A stretch of 64,000 bases of DNA from Centropus unirufus (Eukaryota; Chordata; Aves; Cuculiformes; Centropidae), in assembly GCA_013397695.1 (NCBI GenBank), contig VYZI01000035.1, positions 2,261,805 through 2,325,804 of the forward strand. The letters are read 5' to 3'. Under the pieces are notes generated by a model, which saw nothing but the letters and a program-made list of their open reading frames with translations, made no database searches and was not told the origin of the DNA. Shown in pieces: positions 49,177 through 60,870 of the stretch; positions within the stretch are counted from its first letter, which is position 1, and every line of letters starts with the position of its first letter. The position numbers were made by a program, and so were the translations under genes.

Positions 49177-52100
49177 CTCAAACCCTTACAGACATAAATT
49201 AACAGTCTGGAAGCTGATGGGTATTGCAAATGCTACAGAAAATATGATACAGCACTCAAGCAGATCTGCTTCAGATAACACAGAGGCTCTGTACATCTAA
49301 AACAGATTCATATAACATGAAAGATTTCCTGCTGCTTCTGCAGAAGATTAAAACATTAGTACATTCATAAAACAAATGTGAAGATTTAGTAAAGCGGCAG
49401 TGCCCTTCACAATGACTCTTTGTCTCACCAAGGATGTAGTCTTGCAAAGAGACAGCCTGAAAGGGTATATCAGACCAATTTGTGCCTGGTAGGTGGGCTC
49501 CAGCCCATAAAAAAAAAAGAGCTAAAGATCTTAAGAAACATACAATGAAGAAAAAAACCCTGTTAATGCTGGGCTAATCTGTACGCTAATCCCTCAGCCA
49601 GGAAGCAACATTAGACCAAGCTCTTAAATCCTGACAGAAAAGAACTTGGTATAGATTAACCACAGAATTCTCCTGCACAAACTTAGCATGAGGAATGATT
49701 TATGAAATGAAAAGGAAGACCATTAATATAACCCTCTCTGTTTCAACAGCATTTAACACATGGGTGCAGACCTAATTTTCAAACTACACAATAATGTTTG
49801 GTGTTTCAATGCTGCTTTTCCATCCCATTTGCAGTGATCTAATGCTCTGCCATCTAGCAGTTCTCCAAACAGGTGTTAGGGTATATTTTAAATTGCTTTT
49901 CTCTTGTGTGTTCACTCACCCATTTCCAGATGTATCTGAGGAAATGCAGCCCTGGGTGCCAATGTCTAATTCTCTTGTCCTCGGAAGTACCAGGGATAAC
50001 CTCAAGAACATTGATGCTACTAAAGCTGGACTAAAGCACATCTCTCAGGGTAAGCAAAGGAACTCAATTATTCCCCAAAATAATAAATAAGACTTTCAGC
50101 CCTTTACATTGACATCACACGTGTCTTAACATAATGCTAGTTAACCAAAAAGATCACTGTCTTGTGGTACTGGACTTCACAACTGAATGATGCTAATATC
50201 TTGAGATTTTAAATATGTCTAGAGGGTAAAGGATATGCTGATACACTTCTAGGCTCTCAGGAGATGCTCAGGACTTTGCATGGTGACAGCCTGTAGGCTG
50301 GATTTGCTTCCTGGCACAATTCCACCCTCTCTGTTATGCCGTTAGAAGAGGTGTAAAATGCCTGATAAGACAGCAAACAAAGCCAATAGGCTGAGTAACT
50401 CCTTCCATGCTTGCATTCGATGAAGAGCTTAAAGCCAAGACCTGCTGCTAGATTGCTGTGGGTCCACAAGGGAAATCCTAAATGACACATTTGGTGCCAG
50501 CATGAGAAAGCTGGAGGGCTGTGCTTTGCAGATTTTCATTTCTTCATTTCATGACCCAACAATTCAGCTCAGTGATTCACGAAGTAAAAAAAGCTCCCTC
50601 CCCACTGCAAACTCTAGATACATGCAGATCATTCCTTAACTAAGGCCAGGCTTTAGGCAATCAGAAGTGTGATTTTTCTAACGAGATTTAACAACTGTTT
50701 TAGCAGTTTGGGAATCAAAGCCCTAGCCCTGGACAACTCTGATCTTGCCATGCTCGCGAAATATGAACCTCAATTATTACTTGCAAAATCATCCATATCT
50801 TTATACTAAGTCAACTCATCATCTAAATGGCTAATAAGTTTTTAAACCTGAAACATAATATCAGTTGATCCTTTCCCATTTCTAGCACGCTCGCTGTCCA
50901 GTGATACATGTTTTTGTGGAAAAAAGCAACCTTGGCACAATATGCCACTGTAAATGGTGAATATCATTGTATATACTAATGTACTGGGAATTAAACTTCT
51001 TCTACAAGCTAAATAATACACTAAATAACACATAAACTAGGCTTTTTTTAAAAAAAAATGAACAAATAAATGAATTTAATTAAAATAAAACTAAACCAAA
51101 TAAATTAACACAAGCTTACAATATATCTATGAAAGGTTTATAAAGTATGTATTTCTCTAATTGTCAAACATTCATCAAAAAACTCGAAAGATTTGCATAT
51201 TGAGCTACGAAGAGTTTGGAATTAGGAAGTTAATTAAAGCCAGAAAAGGAGGACTGCTTTCTTCATTATTATAAGTATGATGAATTGATAGAGAAACCAG
51301 AATCAGATACATGGATATAAATGTTGAACTTGAGCTGTAAGCAATGTGTTTATCCTTACCATCATCCTGGCGTTAGCATGTGCAGAACATATTTAATAAA
51401 ACCAATCTAATTGTGAGAGAGTTCAAAGAATTAGATGAATAGCATCTAAAAAATAAAGACTGAAATTAACCATAAAAACTAGACCAAAAGCAAACAAAGC
51501 ATCCTTAGAGCTGACCTCAAGTCTAAAATTTTGGGGCATCTGGTCTCTTAAGGTTATTGGTATTTCATTGAATAACTGAAATGAAGTGATGGTCACTGCT
51601 ACAATTTGATATACGTGCACTCATTGTTGCCCCTTGCTTTTGGCATATATTATGCCATCAGGGCTGTGTGTACAAATCCTATTGGCTACCTGAATTTAAC
51701 ATGGAATATTAAGGAATTTGAATACACAACTGTTTTTTTAATTAAACCTTATTTTCCCCTACTATTATCATTTTATGAAGTGATTTTTTCTTATTTAATG
51801 AGAAAACAAAATTAAAATTCCACATGCATGGAGAAAAATGTTATTAAACTTAGTTTTCCCAATGCTTAGGCTTTCCTTCTGTGTTACTTCTCAAGTTGCT
51901 TTCTGAAATAAAGGGACATCTGGGAGCTATTGCAATTTGCAATAATCAAAGAAAAGAGAATAATCCATATCAACACCATGCCTTAATTATTTTGCAGCTT
52001 AAAATTCCTGTTCATATCTCTTGCACAGAGGCCACTCAGTTAACAACTGAACTAGTAGTATTTTCAGTGATGCACTTGATAATTCTTCATCTTATTGCAT

Positions 52101-52615
52101 CACATTATTTAGAGACAATAGTCTAATCGAGGACACCACTTATCACTGCAGACAGATGAATCACACCAGGAGTTTTCCCATATTCTGCTGTGTAAGATTT
52201 TCTGCCTGAATACACATGAGAAGTAGTGTGCAATGTCATATGCAAATTTGTCTCTGAAGGGGAGTTTTAACCTCCAGTCATGTCCTGCCTTTGGAAAGTT
52301 GTTGGCTACCCCTGAAAATAGCAACTTAACAAAAAAAAAAAAAGTAATCAGGAGTGGATGTGAAAGGGGTGGGGGGAGGGGTACAGCCCATGCATTTGTA
52401 GAAAGCTGGAGCACAATAACATCTGCTGAGGAACGCAGGGTGCAGGATGGAAACTTGCAGCATGTAATAAGCGAGCTCAGCACATGCCTTCTACACCAGG
52501 AACTGAAGTCTCTGTTACATCCACCACCACACTGACCTGTGCCACAGGTGGCTTCACCCTCTGCTAATAAACCCAAGGAGGTACGCAACTATGCTTCTGA
52601 TTTTTTTTATAACTG

Positions 52616-52695
52616 TTCCCCTTTCCTTCTCCTTTTTCTTCCCTTCCCTTTCTTTTCCTCCCTTTCTTTCTTTTTTTTTTTCCTTTTTTCTCTTT
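52616..52695. repeat. 80-nt uninterrupted polypyrimidine tract
   Basis: Every base from 52616 to 52695 on the plus strand is C or T, with no purine. In the FAT3 transcript this is an 80-nt pure purine run. A CCCCAG follows shortly downstream on the plus strand, so it resembles a 3' splice site on the antisense strand. It is long enough to be a candidate triplex-forming sequence. Confidence 0.92.
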
Positions 52696-55156
52696 GCTTT
52701 TGTCCCCAGCTTTGAGGTTGACCTTCAAGTTCAACACGTTGCCATTTGAGGCTGACAGCATGAAACAGCTTTCATTATCTTTTTAGAAAGTTATCTCTAT
52801 GTACTTACTGATTCACTAAAGAATCCTTTCAGGAATTCTGTAAACAATAAAAAAATAGTTCTCTTATTATCTGTAAGCACAGTCACTAATAATTTTTAAG
52901 CTCAAGCTGGAAATAAGAGGTTATTTACCTATTTTTTAAATTTTTTTTTCCCCTTGCATCATCTGACAGGCTTCAGTGCTAAAAAGGGAAAGGCATGTGT
53001 CTCTGGAGTCATTTAAACCTCATATAAAATGTTCAATCAGACACACTGCCTCATTTTTACCCCATCATCAGCATGTCACCAAGAAAAAATGTAGCTTTCC
53101 CTGCCAAATGTGGGCAATGCTAAAGATCCATGAAACAAATGCTTACATAGATTTGTAATCCAGGATTTATGCACTCAGTGTTCTGTAGAGTATTATTCAG
53201 CTACATAAACCCAATGAACTTCAGCTTTTGTACTTCTGTAAAAATATACATGAGCATATTGCCACATGGATGCCTAAATTTTCCAGAAAAAGTTGCAGTT
53301 TCTCACAGACGACCAGTGACTTCAGGCATCACCACTATCAAAGGCTACAGTGTAATGGAATAGGAAAGAAAAACAAGGGTAAATCTATTAAGTTATTGCA
53401 CGAGAGACACTGGAAGAGAAAAGGAGGATGGCAAAGAACTCAGTGCCAGTCCAACACTGAACCACCAGTGTGATGTTTGTAGTAAGAACTGAAAATGAGT
53501 GCTCTTTTAAAATACTACTTTCCAAGATTTTTAACCTCCCTCTCCCCTGCAAACCAATGCCATAAAGTTTCCTGTAGCAATCTTGCCTGTGATATTTCAG
53601 ACCGAAGTCCATGTGCAATAATATGATAGTCCCTCCATCAAAATCCCCCTCACAATTACAACATCCCATTAAACATGAAATGGGAATGGAAATTTGAATT
53701 TGTTTTTAGAAGGCTACAATTACAGCAGATTATTATGCCTCCCTCTAATTACTGCATATAAAAAACATACCATGTAACACAGTTTATTATACCCTGTTAG
53801 TGTACTTACAGTAAATAGTAACCAATATGCTTCATTCAGCCCATGTATTTTGGCACTCCCATCAGATTTACCAATTTATCTTCATTACAACCCCTTGCAC
53901 TGTTACTGACATCCTTCTCACAGCTACACTCAAGCATCACAGCGGGAAGATTGATGAGGCTCATATATACTGATTTGTGACAAAAGCAAGGCACTTGAGA
54001 GGCATGTTACAATTCTGATAGCCCTAAGTTGGCTAAAAATTAGCTCCACTAAGCCAACACTCAGATCCCACTTTTCATTAATCATGGTACATGACTTGGA
54101 CCTTGAAAGGCTAAGGATGCTGTAACAGTATTTTTTAATCCGTTGTCTTTAGTTGCTTTGTCACTCTTGAAGACATTTAAAGTTCGGACCATGCTTATTA
54201 GCAACTATTTTTATTCTTTAGAGAGGCTTTGAATAGACAAGTTTTCCACTATAGCAAATGTTAAAATATAACTTCTGAATATATCTACAGTGGTAAATTT
54301 AAACATACTTTGGAGGAACAGAGAGATACAATTGATACAATTTCCAAAACTGGCTAAATGACTTACGAGACTGTACCACATGTGCTCATCAAGGGAAAAC
54401 TAAATAGCCTCAGCATTTTAGAAGCACCAACTTAGCATACATTGTTATCAAAAGGATGAAAGAGTCATCTCTCACTACCCATAATTTACAGGTGCCATCA
54501 TAAAGTTTCAAAGACTGTTGCTAGAATTGAACACTGAAGTCTGTAACTTTTTAGCTCAACCTTTTGCTAAATATTGGTCTTGCTTCAGTCATTCCCAGTA
54601 AACTGAACTCGCCGGCCCTAGGTGGTCTTGCAGCGGGTTTCCATGTTGGAGACATAGATATCCCATCATGTGCAACAGTGTGTTCAGAAACCACTTAGGC
54701 TGAGAAAGCACATGATCAGATCTACTTTCTGGGTTGAATGCAGAAGTCAATGAGCTGTAGCCTGGATTCAATAACCCACACCCATAAAGTTGCATGTGTA
54801 AACTGGAAAGCAGACCCGGAATTATTAATATTTTGGACATCTCAAAATCAGCTGACATAAAACAAGAATGTAAATTTTGCATGAAATGCTTTATGTATTT
54901 ATCTAACCTCCATCACTAGAGCAGGTGTTTGCATAAAATCACATGGCCAAATACTAGTTTCCAAAGCTGTCACGCCAGGATTAGGAGGCATCTACAAAAA
55001 TATGGGCAGAAAAAACAGCCAGGTTCTTTTCTGTGTTTTACATCGCTCAAACTCCACTAATACTCTCCATTTCTAGATGCTTGTTTTCAGTAAATTAGCA
55101 TAATATAAGAGTAGGTAAAGTATTAACATAGAAAATATTAGATTGTAACTGATACC

Positions 55157-55193
55157 CAGAAGAAGAAAGAAATAAAAGAAGAAGAAGAAAAAG
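55157..55193. repeat. GAA-rich purine stretch
   Basis: AGAAGAAGAAAG is followed by an AAATAAA break and further GAAGAAGAAGAAA. An imperfect microsatellite. Confidence 0.8.
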
Positions 55194-57638
55194 CCTATAA
55201 CCAGAATTATTACTGAAGAAGAATAATGACGGATGACCTGAAACCTGCAATTACATCTCCTTGGGAAATACTGCAAAGCAAGCAGGTAACTCTCAGAATT
55301 ACCTTTTTTTTGTTTGTTTTCATATGAATATTTAAATATCTCCTACCAACTACAGAATATTTAAGAAAGCCTGTGAAATAAACCAAATTATTCTGTTTTT
55401 TTCACATGATAAAGTGATGTGATTGAGTGGTCATTTTTCTACCATTTCAGGCTGAACTATTCCACTAGTAGGAATTCATGAAAGCAAGAGATCCTGTATA
55501 AAATGCAGTAACATTGAAGTTAAATCTAAGTAGACAATAATCTACCTAATAACAAGCACTGAATAAAAAATACAGCCTTTCAGAAACAGTAAAAATGTGT
55601 AAAAACATATAAGTCCTTAAATTGGGACCTGAAAAAAAAAACCAGCATTGACAATGAAACATCTGGGAAAAGAAATACAGTTTTTTTTAATTCTCTCAAA
55701 AAGCCCCAAACAAAAAGACAACCTCCAAAACAACGCCACCAAAGCAAATAAAAAAAATCCCAGTTATTACAATGGAGAGTCCATTTCTGACCTTCTGATG
55801 GATCTTTCAGTCTAGGGTCTAGACACATTTCTGCATTCACTTTGGGACATATTCTTTGAAAAGTGCAAATCCTGCGAAGCCGCTTTGGGTACTGTTAAAG
55901 AAGTCATGCAGACAGGGGATCATACATCCAAAGAAGAAAATTAAAGGAGGAAGGAAAAACAGATGCATTGCTGACCTGGGCTCAGTACTTCCTTTGCAAC
56001 AGACTTGTGCAGTTACAAGAGGAGTCACTTAGATTCACCTTTTCCTAAGCACGACAGCCTTAAAAATAGACATCTGATCCTCACTGGAAAGTCATGCTTC
56101 CTCTGATGTGGGCAGGGACAGTTGACTCCAGAATAGTCACCCTAAGCCATCACTGGCAGCAGTCTGGAGACAAGCACTGGAAGTCTACCCAACTACAGCG
56201 ACTAACATCTGCCATCTGATTTTAACTTGTTTTCCTAACAATTTTTGTGAAAGACATGGAAATACGGCAAGTAATGGAATTTGCTCAGTAATTACTGGCC
56301 AATAAGGGTACAGCATCCCCATCAAACTCAGGCAAGGGGAAAAAGGCCTATTAAAAAAAAATTAAAAAGTTGTATGCAGGAAAGCAAAGGGGAGCAAGGA
56401 TTGCCGGGTCAAGCACTAATCAGAACTTTTCAAAGGAAGCCAAGTTTGCTCTCATTTACACGAGGCAGACTACTGGAAGAAGGGTATTAAATGAAGCCGG
56501 AAGGAAAAAACTACTACTGGGAGACTGTGGTTGTCTTGGCAATTAAGGCCTCCCCAGGGGGTTAATTACACATACAGGCAGCCAGGCTTTTTAGAAAACA
56601 TTTTCTCTATGTGCCACAAGAGTGAGCACAGCTTGGCCAGCCTGGCTGCAGATCCCCAGCAGCTTTATTTGCTCTGATCCCTGGGAATGGGCCTCCCAAG
56701 AGGCAGCAGTGCTCCATGTTTCATCAGCTACTCAAAGGTTCGATTTGGCCACTGGGACCATGTCCCTGCCAGAGTATGATTCCCTTTCCTGTACACTGAG
56801 CTCTACAAGAGTGGTTCTCTCCTCATTTCTCCAGGACACCCTGCTCAGGTATTTCTCCACTCCCTAGACTATCCTCCGCTTCATTCTGCATACACACACT
56901 TTGGAGCACTCTGAGATACCAATTTTCCTCTACTCCATCTTCAGTCCTCAAAATAATGCAGATGGTTATTTTTTCCAAACAAGGTAAAATTCAGAGGAAG
57001 GAATATATAAAGTTGTATTGAAGATTAAAGCCTAAATCCTATAAGTAATTACTTTTTCTTTTTGCTATTAATAGTAAATTTTCCCCATCTGTATGGGAAT
57101 CCTCTGGCAAATGTCTATTTGGCATGTTTCACTGGGGTCTCTCGGGCAAACACATAAATGCAAGAGGCTGGCAGTCCTAAGACTCTCATCAATAGATATA
57201 TTTCAAAATCAATGCCAATTTCATTCAGTTTGGGATCTTCTCTGACAGTATAAACTGAAGAGCTTGCAGTTATTGAACACATGATTCCTTTACTAACTTT
57301 CCAACTTAATAAACCCTAAAAAGGGGAAAATACTTTTTTTTTGCTCTGTGCATTCTAAACTTCTGTCACTAACAGAACTTAAAGGCTACAATAAAAAAAA
57401 TAACTGAAGCAGATTAGAAGTGGAAAACAATTCTTGTGTGCATTTGTTCATTTTTTTTTCTGTGCTTGTGCTTTGCTAAACATATTATTTCTTCTGTATA
57501 ATCAGACAATTCCCAGCTTTGTGCAAGTCTGTCATATATCGAGAGAAGGGAGATCACCACTCTCCTGGAATGGGAAGAAGTGATATTAAGCTACAGAAAT
57601 CAGTTAACCTTTTAACATATATTTTCCATTAATCTTAC

Positions 57639-57700
57639 CTCCAAAAAATGCTCTGCTTGCTGTTCCCGATCCAATTTTCTTGACGTGGTTGTAATCAGGC
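57639..57700 (-). CDS. FAT3 internal exon, 62 nt: C-terminal part of a cadherin repeat
   Basis: This very small exon has acceptor TTTTTCATAG above 57700 and donor GAG|GTAAGA at 57639. It enters in phase 1 (two bases complete a Gly codon) and leaves in phase 0. It encodes Gly plus 20 residues, [15 protein letters not shown] followed by AEHFLE. This includes the LDRE calcium motif of a cadherin repeat. Joined to the next exon it reads FLE-VTVSDGG, a standard repeat continuation ending in LDENDN. It is too short for an open-frame search and was found by its splice sites and by the expected residue pattern. It is isolated by 23.6 kb downstream and at least 6.3 kb upstream. The large first coding exon of FAT3 is not in the window. 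Confidence 0.92.
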
Positions 57701-60392
57701 CTATGAAAAAGGATGATATTTGATTGTCAATACCCATTGAAAAATATGTCTCTATCAACTAGAAGAAATAAATTCATTTTTCAAACACTCAAAGGGAAAA
57801 AACATATTCGAAGTTATATCAGACACAGATTTCTTGACATCTGTCAAGCATTTTCTTTCTTGGTGCAGCCATTATCACTTTTTTACTAACAATGAATCTT
57901 TATAAGAAAAATGCTGTGAGAACAGTAACTAAAAACAGTTAGCCATGCATCTACAGTTAACATGTTACATTTTTTTTACAATGAATAAAAAACCCAACTT
58001 ACTAAATTATCACTATTTCTCTTATGATTAAGTGCTTCAATGAATCATTTGCATTTGAGTGAAACTGTTTCATAAAAAACCTCATTAAAGATTTCAGAGT
58101 TCTCAAACAATTAATGGGATAGGATGCTGATTACTTCCACGCCAAGAATGCTTGACAAAGAAGGTTATTTCTGTAATGACTACTTGTATACATAATGATT
58201 TCCAAATGTAATCATTCTAATGCATTAAAGGTTTTGTAATACAATTTCATCAATTTGTTCCATGCTAAAAATTGAGTCTTTAAAATAAAGTACCATATTA
58301 CAGAAAGATGATCAAGGTTTGGGTATTTTTTTGTTGTTTTTTTTTTTTTTAAACCAATGTACTTTGACAAATGATTAACCTCTTGTGAGATTTATACCAA
58401 GGAAAGAAAATCAAACACTTCCAAAGTTCCCTCAGGGAAAGTGATGCATATTGTCTGTGAGCATAGCTTCGTTTTTTTTCATTCTGCTTTCACTAGAGAT
58501 TCAAAGGGCAGGTTTGAGTTTTCTCTGATACAAAACATTTCTTTGGATAGGAAAATGTATCCTGTGCTTTTTTTGTGGTAGATTCTGAGAAGCTGGTTTT
58601 GGTGACAGTGCCAGTGGACAAAGTAGTTGTCAAGAATTCCTCATCTCTAAGATTACCAAGGAAGGTGAAAAATTAAAAATACTCCCTGGATTACCTATTA
58701 TACTTATTTATTTAATCAGACCAGCCAAACATGTAAACACAAATCCATGATGAACCCAAATTCTTCAGAAAAAACATCAGCATCTTACATCTATGTAACA
58801 CCTCTAGTCTCAGAACGCTTCTCTATAGCTACAGCTCCTCATACGGTCACCTTCTCCTTGGAGGAATCCTTTTCCCGGTTTTGTTGAGAAGAGGGAAAGT
58901 ACTACCTAAAGTGATGGTATGAATGAACATTTGCTAGATATAGAAGGAACACCCTAGGGGATGTCACAGGAAATAGTGGATCATTACAATTACATGGAAG
59001 AACCTGGTGCTGGCAAAAAGGCTGAAAAACCTCAGTGACTGGTATTACCTGCATCAAGCAATTGTAAGTATTCAAAACAATTATACCATACAGGAGACAC
59101 CTACTGACTGCATGCCTTTAAACAAATATAGCAGCATGGACAACAAATTGGTGTACTTTACACAAGATCACTCCATGCCTAGAGAGTATGCAAAGATAGA
59201 GGGAAGTTCCTAAGTATGAAGGAAGTCGAGCCCTAATAAATTGATAAAGTAGAAATGCAAAATTTGAAATATCCTGGTTGATCGCATGCATGATCACTGG
59301 ATTTTATCAAGCTTAACCTCAATACAATAAGGAATACAATAATTTTAATGTCATCTTCCACTTTCTTCCTTCTTAATGTGCCACTATGACCTCCATCTAC
59401 GTCATTCATGAACAAGAAATACCTAGTTGTAAATTATACTAGGTCTGTGTCTTTATCAACTTCAGGTAGATAATTCCACATTCCTTTTGAAGACCAAGAG
59501 CTACCATCTGAAACTGAATATTGCTTCTGGAATTAATTTGTCTTTGCACTAGAGAATATATCCCACTTTTAGTTCTCCAATTGTATCAAATTGTCATACT
59601 TTCATGTTGTAAAGGCATTATCTAAAGAAAATAACTCACAGAGAAAAACAAACTCAAAGAAATAATGTAAGACTGCACTGCTGGTTATGATATAAAATCA
59701 CAAAGATACAATGATAAAAAATGACACATTCTTATTTTCCATCTTCCATATGTGCCATAGCTCTCCTAGTTAGAGCCATTTGGATAACTGTTCAAAGCCA
59801 GCTGGGAAATATAGCACGTGTTTATCACAAAACGGTCAAAACCACTAACAACTTTCCAAAGTCAGAGCACACCTCTTGAATTGTTTCTCTTAGATTTCCA
59901 GAGAAACACCATGGTCTTGCTAAGGGCAGGAGATATTTATAACTGTGATGATTCTTTAAGAAGAGCCATGAAAGTGAAGAGGAAAACTGGACCTCATAGA
60001 GAAGTTATTTACCATAAATCCATGAGCTCACAAGGAAGGTTATGCAATTATGTTCCCAGCATTTCATACTTCTTTTTTTTTTACTTTGTGAGTTAAAACA
60101 CATCTTTGTGCATCCTGGCATATCGGTGCTTCAGGCCATATAAATGAACTGTTTTGTGAAACTCCAAAACATTGTTTGACTCAACATTTCAACCCAGAGA
60201 TAACTAAATGTTCCTCTAGAACTTGCTTTTGTACAATACCTGTTACTTCAGTATTTTTTTTCCACCCTAGTAAATGAACAATTATTTTTCTCATCTTACT
60301 GAGTTCAGAAATATGAGAAGGTGAATAAGGTCACCCTGCAAAACACGTCCCATTGCATGGTGGGACACAACTGACACCAACTGAGGATCATC

Positions 60393-60397
60393 CTCCC
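60393..60397. repeat. Target-site duplication, left copy (CTCCC)
   Basis: Five bases directly abutting the LTR, repeated exactly at 60866-60870. A 5-bp duplication is typical of ERVL-type (class III) integrations. Confidence 0.88.
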
Positions 60398-60457
60398 TGT
60401 TATAAGTAATTTGGGTTCCAATAAATTTCTGGAACACTCCAATAGTACAAATTAGAA

Positions 60458-60463
60458 TTTATT
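60458..60463 (-). terminator. LTR polyadenylation signal (AATAAA)
   Basis: Minus-strand AATAAA inside TTATAATAAATTC, about 60 bp from the LTR 3' end and about 100 nt downstream of the LTR TATA box, the expected place for an R-region signal. It lies in the sense orientation of FAT3. Confidence 0.7.
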
Positions 60464-60564
60464 ATAATTCAAAGCAAGCGACAGTTGAGCAAAAACAGCG
60501 CTGGACATGATCGGGGAGTCACCTGCTCCACACAGCACATGCACCCAACCCCCTCTGTAGTCTG

Positions 60565-60572
60565 TTTTTATA
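60565..60572 (-). promoter_or_regulatory. LTR TATA box
   Basis: Minus-strand TATAAAAA, followed by CAGACTAC. It sits about 290 bp into the 468-bp element in minus-strand orientation, fitting the U3/R boundary of an LTR. A start site would be expected near 60540. Confidence 0.65.
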
Positions 60573-60865
60573 GTCTCTTGTGGCCATGGTGTCCTCTGCG
60601 TCTGCGCAGGGTGTTGCTAGGGTGATTCTGCGTCTCTCTAACTCTGTTTTGTCTGGACATCACATTCCCATGAGGTGACTGCAACCCTCCTGTCTCACCC
60701 CCAAGGCCAGAGCCTCCGTTCAGCTAAGATGCAGCCAAAATACATTGCTAAAATACAGCATAATGCCTTCCAAACTTAAAAGCACCAACACACCCAAACC
60801 AACACAAAGGTCCCAAATTCCCTTCCCCCAAGATTAAATGAACAAACATACATGCCCTTATAACA

Positions 60866-60870
60866 CTCCC
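60866..60870. repeat. Target-site duplication, right copy (CTCCC)
   Basis: An exact match to 60393-60397, directly following the CTTATAACA end of the LTR. Confidence 0.88.

Larger units (their letters stand above)
34081..57638 (-). other. FAT3 intron, 23,558 bp
   Basis: This is the largest intron in the window, from donor GAG|GTAAGA at 57639/57638 to acceptor TTTCAG above 34080. It contains a GC-richer patch (35480-35850), microsatellites near 39004, 39215, 43115 and 49153, a TAAT-rich cluster (44485-44532), an 80-nt pure pyrimidine run (52616-52695) and a GAA-rich stretch (55157-55193). No cadherin-coding exon, RNA gene or intact mobile element was found. The longest open frames (132 aa at 41722-42120 and 159 aa at 52109-52588, both minus) lack recognisable motifs. 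Confidence 0.88.
60398..60865 (-). mobile_element. Solo LTR of an endogenous retrovirus, 468 bp
   Basis: The element begins TGTTATAAG and ends CTTATAACA, a perfect 9-bp terminal inverted repeat with the TG...CA ends of an LTR. It is flanked by identical 5-bp target duplications. On the minus strand it has a TATA box (60565-60572) and, about 100 nt further on, an AATAAA signal (60458-60463), giving a plausible U3-R-U5 order. No gag, pol or env sequence and no second LTR adjoin it, so it is a solo LTR left by recombination. It lies in the same orientation as FAT3. The perfect ends and duplication suggest only moderate age. The family was not assigned; the 5-bp duplication favours ERVL. Confidence 0.9.

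Noticed and set aside
52109..52588. 159-residue open frame on the minus strand
   Set aside because: No recognisable domain or repeat, no splice-consistent context with FAT3, and low-complexity composition; taken as chance.
56730..56750. GGTTCGATTTG resembling a tRNA or SINE B box
   Set aside because: No A box, cloverleaf or terminator could be matched nearby, and the motif is incomplete.
60398..60865. Full-length endogenous retrovirus
   Set aside because: The target duplications directly flank a single LTR, and no internal viral genes or second LTR are present.
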